DNA of 64,000 bases. Source: Cricetomys ansorgei. Its lineage: Eukaryota > Chordata > Mammalia > Rodentia > Nesomyidae. Below, one piece after another: positions 61,868 to 64,000 of this stretch (position 1 is the first letter of the stretch; each line of letters begins with the position of its first letter). The stretch is taken from assembly GCA_026225945.1 (NCBI GenBank), contig JAMJFZ010002569.1, forward strand, positions 62,001 to 126,000, written 5' to 3'. Position numbers and translations under genes: made by a program. The notes beneath the pieces were generated by a model, which did no database searches, was not told the origin of the DNA, and worked only from the letters and a program-made list of their open reading frames with translations.

Positions 61868-61975
61868 GATCAATTCCTTGGATCACTGAGCTAGACTTGG
61901 GTAGCATTGTTCCATTGGTCAGTTGTTGGTCCCCCGTATCTGATCTACCCAGGAAAGCCACACAGTACATGGTCT
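61868..61975 (+). mobile_element. unclassified LTR-like repeat, copy 2
   Basis: CCTTGGATCACTGAGCTAGA, CTTGGGTAGCATTGTTCCAT, TGGTCAGTTGTTGGTCCC and CCCAGGAAAGCCACACAG align in order with 29826-29965. Confidence 0.35.
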
Positions 61976-62791
61976 GACAGAGAATGGGGAGGGTCCTTGT
62001 GCCCCCACACTCCTGGAGCTCACCCTCATGTGCTGCCTGCTCGGAGGCTGCCTAGGGCTGGCCAATGCATTAGTGGAGCCTGTAGCTTCGAAGTCACAAC
62101 AGTGAGTAGGTCAGCTCCTGCAAAGCAAGACCCAGAAACGGGTGAACTCTTCAGAGTCAGGTGACCTCTAAGAACACTGAGGCTTTATGATGCTCTCTCC
62201 CAGCCTCACCCGGTCCTCCTCTGGAGTTGTGTGAGCTGGTCAGAATGCTGTTAAGTGGAAGCCTTCTTCTTATACCAGCTTGGAACATTTTACACAAAGA
62301 GAAGTGGTGCTGTCTAGGGCCGGTGTCCTCTGCTCTGCAGTAGCTCTGAGGCCTCCGGTGACTTAGGACTAGATTTCAGTCCTCAGAAAGAAACCAAACA
62401 CGTTTTTCCTTACTCGGGAATAAAGGGACTTGTATTCCAGGAAGCCTTAACTTGGATAGACCACCCTCATGGGCTGCCTGTTGGAGCCTTGTGCCTGGAC
62501 TGTGGCTTTGGCCCTCCAGCCTGCACCCTGTACACATCCACTTCTCGTCCGCAGCTGAAATGCTGGGATCCTTCTCTCAGGAAAGCCACATCAGTTGCTC
62601 TTGGACCAAGCACCAGGTTCTGAGTCCAGGATTGCTCTGGCCACCCAGGCTCTCTTGCTAGCCCTTCTATCAGACCAATCTCCCAGGTGTTCCTTGGGGC
62701 AGCTCCCCCATTGGCTCCTTCCGGTGGCTGCTCCTCCTCTTCTGAGTCTTTCCTCACTGAAATCCTCCTTTCAAGTCAAGTTTTAGATCCT
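61976..62791. other. unique sequence, no gene seen
   Basis: No repeat recognised. Confidence 0.45.
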
Positions 62792-62885
62792 GAGGGCCAC
62801 CCACAGCTTGTTAGAGATACAGAATCATGGGCCCCACCCCAGGAGAATTACACTTCCCCAAGACTTCTGAATAATTCGTGTGTGT
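62792..62885 (+). mobile_element. MER5A-like DNA transposon fragment
   Basis: CAGCTTGTTAGAGATACAGA, ATCATGGGCCCCACCCCAGG and GACTTCTGAATAATTCG match the MER5A centre ('cttgttagaaatgcaaattctcgggccccaccccag…ctgaatc'). A further scrap (CAGGAGTCTGTACATTTAAC) lies near 63020. Confidence 0.7.
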
Positions 62886-63071
62886 CCTACACTGGGAAGT
62901 GAAACTGTTAAATGAAGCACCCGAAAGCCCAAGCCTTGTGCCACCTGCAGTAAAATCTAACCTCTCAAGGCACGGGTTCCTGGGCTCCATTTGCAGATGG
63001 AAACAGCTGACGGTAAGACCAGGAGTCTGTACATTTAACAGACACTCCTGTGTGACTGCTTTAACTTTCAT

Positions 63072-63270
63072 ACGCGGGAGCCGAACTCTCTTTGCTCTTG
63101 CAAAGGGCCTAGATTCGGTCCCCAGAACCCGTCTGGGGCAGATAACAACCATCTGAAACCTCTGCCCCACGGGATCTGGTGCCTTCTTCCGACCTCTACA
63201 GGCCCCTATATGCATGCAGTGCACACACTCACACACAGAAACACACTCATATATGTCAATAAAGATAAAT
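63072..63270 (+). mobile_element. B2/B3-type SINE
   Basis: CTTTGCTCTTGCAAAGGGCC, GATTCGGTCCCCAGAACCCG, GATAACAACCATCTGAAACC, GATCTGGTGCCTTCTTCCGA, a short CA tail and AATAAAGATAAATC. Confidence 0.87.
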
Positions 63271-64000
63271 CTAAACTTCAGAGACAAGTAGTAAATTTTA
63301 CAAGTAAAGAAATTGCATAAAGAAAAATTACTATAATGAAAGTCTTTAATAAATCCTTTTTATTGTATATTTTACTATATTGACCATGAATTATTAAACG
63401 CGGTCATATAGAAGATATATAAGCATTGGATACTTTATGTGGAGATTTTCCTTTGCACATGAAATGCATTGTAAAAGGAGCAGCATTTCCAAGATGGCTG
63501 ACTTTTCGTTGGCCTCCCTTCCTGCCTCATCGCTGGTCTGTTTTACACAGGCACGCATGTCTGGAGAGAGCATACATGAGCATGTGATTACTTTGTATCA
63601 TGTGCATGTGTCTAGTTTGTGCTTTGAGTTTTTACACAAATGGCACTTGCGGTATCATTACGGGATTTTCTTAGCCCATAATACGCTCCGAGGAACCTTC
63701 AGTGAGAAACAGCAGGCGCCTAGCTTGCTATTTTACGCTGCGTGGCGCTCCTGTGTGTGGGTAGGCACTGGGAAAACCATCAGCTAGAGATTGGTTTTGA
63801 ATGGTCTCCTGTATTCACGGTGTTGGATGTGGTGCAAACCTCCAGGGTGGGGCCTGGTTGTCAGTCATTGCTGAGACCCCTTGAAGGGAACTGTGGAAGC
63901 CTGGCCTCTTCCTCTATTCCACTTCCCCCTTGAGCATCGAGGTGTTCCCTGGGCCAGCACTCCCTGCAGATGTGCTCCCTCACCTCTGGTCTGACAGCGA
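63271..64000. other. unique sequence, no gene seen
   Basis: AT-rich to 63420. GTTTTTACACAAATGGCACT near 63630 may be an L1M 3'-UTR scrap. CCAAGATGGCTGAC at about 63490 is a YY1-like motif. No exon recognised. Confidence 0.4.

Overview
The window is nuclear DNA of a muroid rodent. The evidence is the repeat population on both strands: B1 (7SL-derived), B2/B3-type (tRNA-derived), ID-type and ID+B1 chimeric (B4-type) SINEs, rodent MaLR LTRs of the MT/ORR1 style, and very long (CA)n tracts. The sequence does not fix the species. The B1 copies read 'GTGAGTTC' after the 'GGATCTC' block, as in rat and cricetids rather than typical mouse, and no young mouse-type L1 or rat-like burst of ID copies is present. 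A cricetid (hamster, vole or deer mouse) is a reasonable inference.

I found no protein-coding exon, rRNA, tRNA or CRISPR array. All the longest open frames (His/Thr/Cys/Val-rich, Pro/Ser-rich or Gly/Arg/Glu-rich) are translations of simple repeats, minisatellites or SINEs. The window is intergenic or deep intronic: roughly half recognisable repeats and half diffuse unique sequence, with a few blocks that could be regulatory.

Layout. 1-3.9 kb: a GC-rich minisatellite, then SINE relics. 3.9-8.4 kb: a decayed L1 ORF2 cut by one SINE and two MaLR LTRs, then a B4 SINE that holds both a MaLR LTR and a ~650-bp minisatellite, then another old L1 fragment. 8.4-29.8 kb: scattered SINEs, MaLR LTRs, old MER5A/L2/MIR pieces and a 726-bp TG tract at 17.58-18.31 kb. 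29.9-34.9 kb: a run of B4 elements, one with a 590-bp internal minisatellite and several with long CA tails. 35-45.9 kb: old L1 3' ends, MaLR LTRs, an AT-rich possible conserved element (37.5-37.96 kb), a 60-bp SINE-tail array (41.1-41.6 kb) and three long polypurine/polypyrimidine tracts. 46-48 kb: TG/CA arrays with internal higher-order periods. 48.9-50.9 kb: a complete 2-kb LTR retrotransposon with matching 6-bp target duplications and no retroviral genes. 51.5-52.0 kb: a solo LTR inside a SINE, also with a 6-bp duplication. 52-64 kb: mostly unique sequence with old L2/MIR/L1M/MER5A pieces and three small GC-rich minisatellites.

The main biological theme is tandem arrays that grew inside SINEs. 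At least six minisatellites lie wholly or partly within a recognisable SINE, and their units are segments of that SINE. The clearest are the B4 elements at 6838-8035 and 29966-30770, where the two halves of the SINE flank the array.

Calls rest on matching remembered family consensus features by eye. Subfamily names and repeat boundaries (within about 10-30 bp) should be read with that limit.
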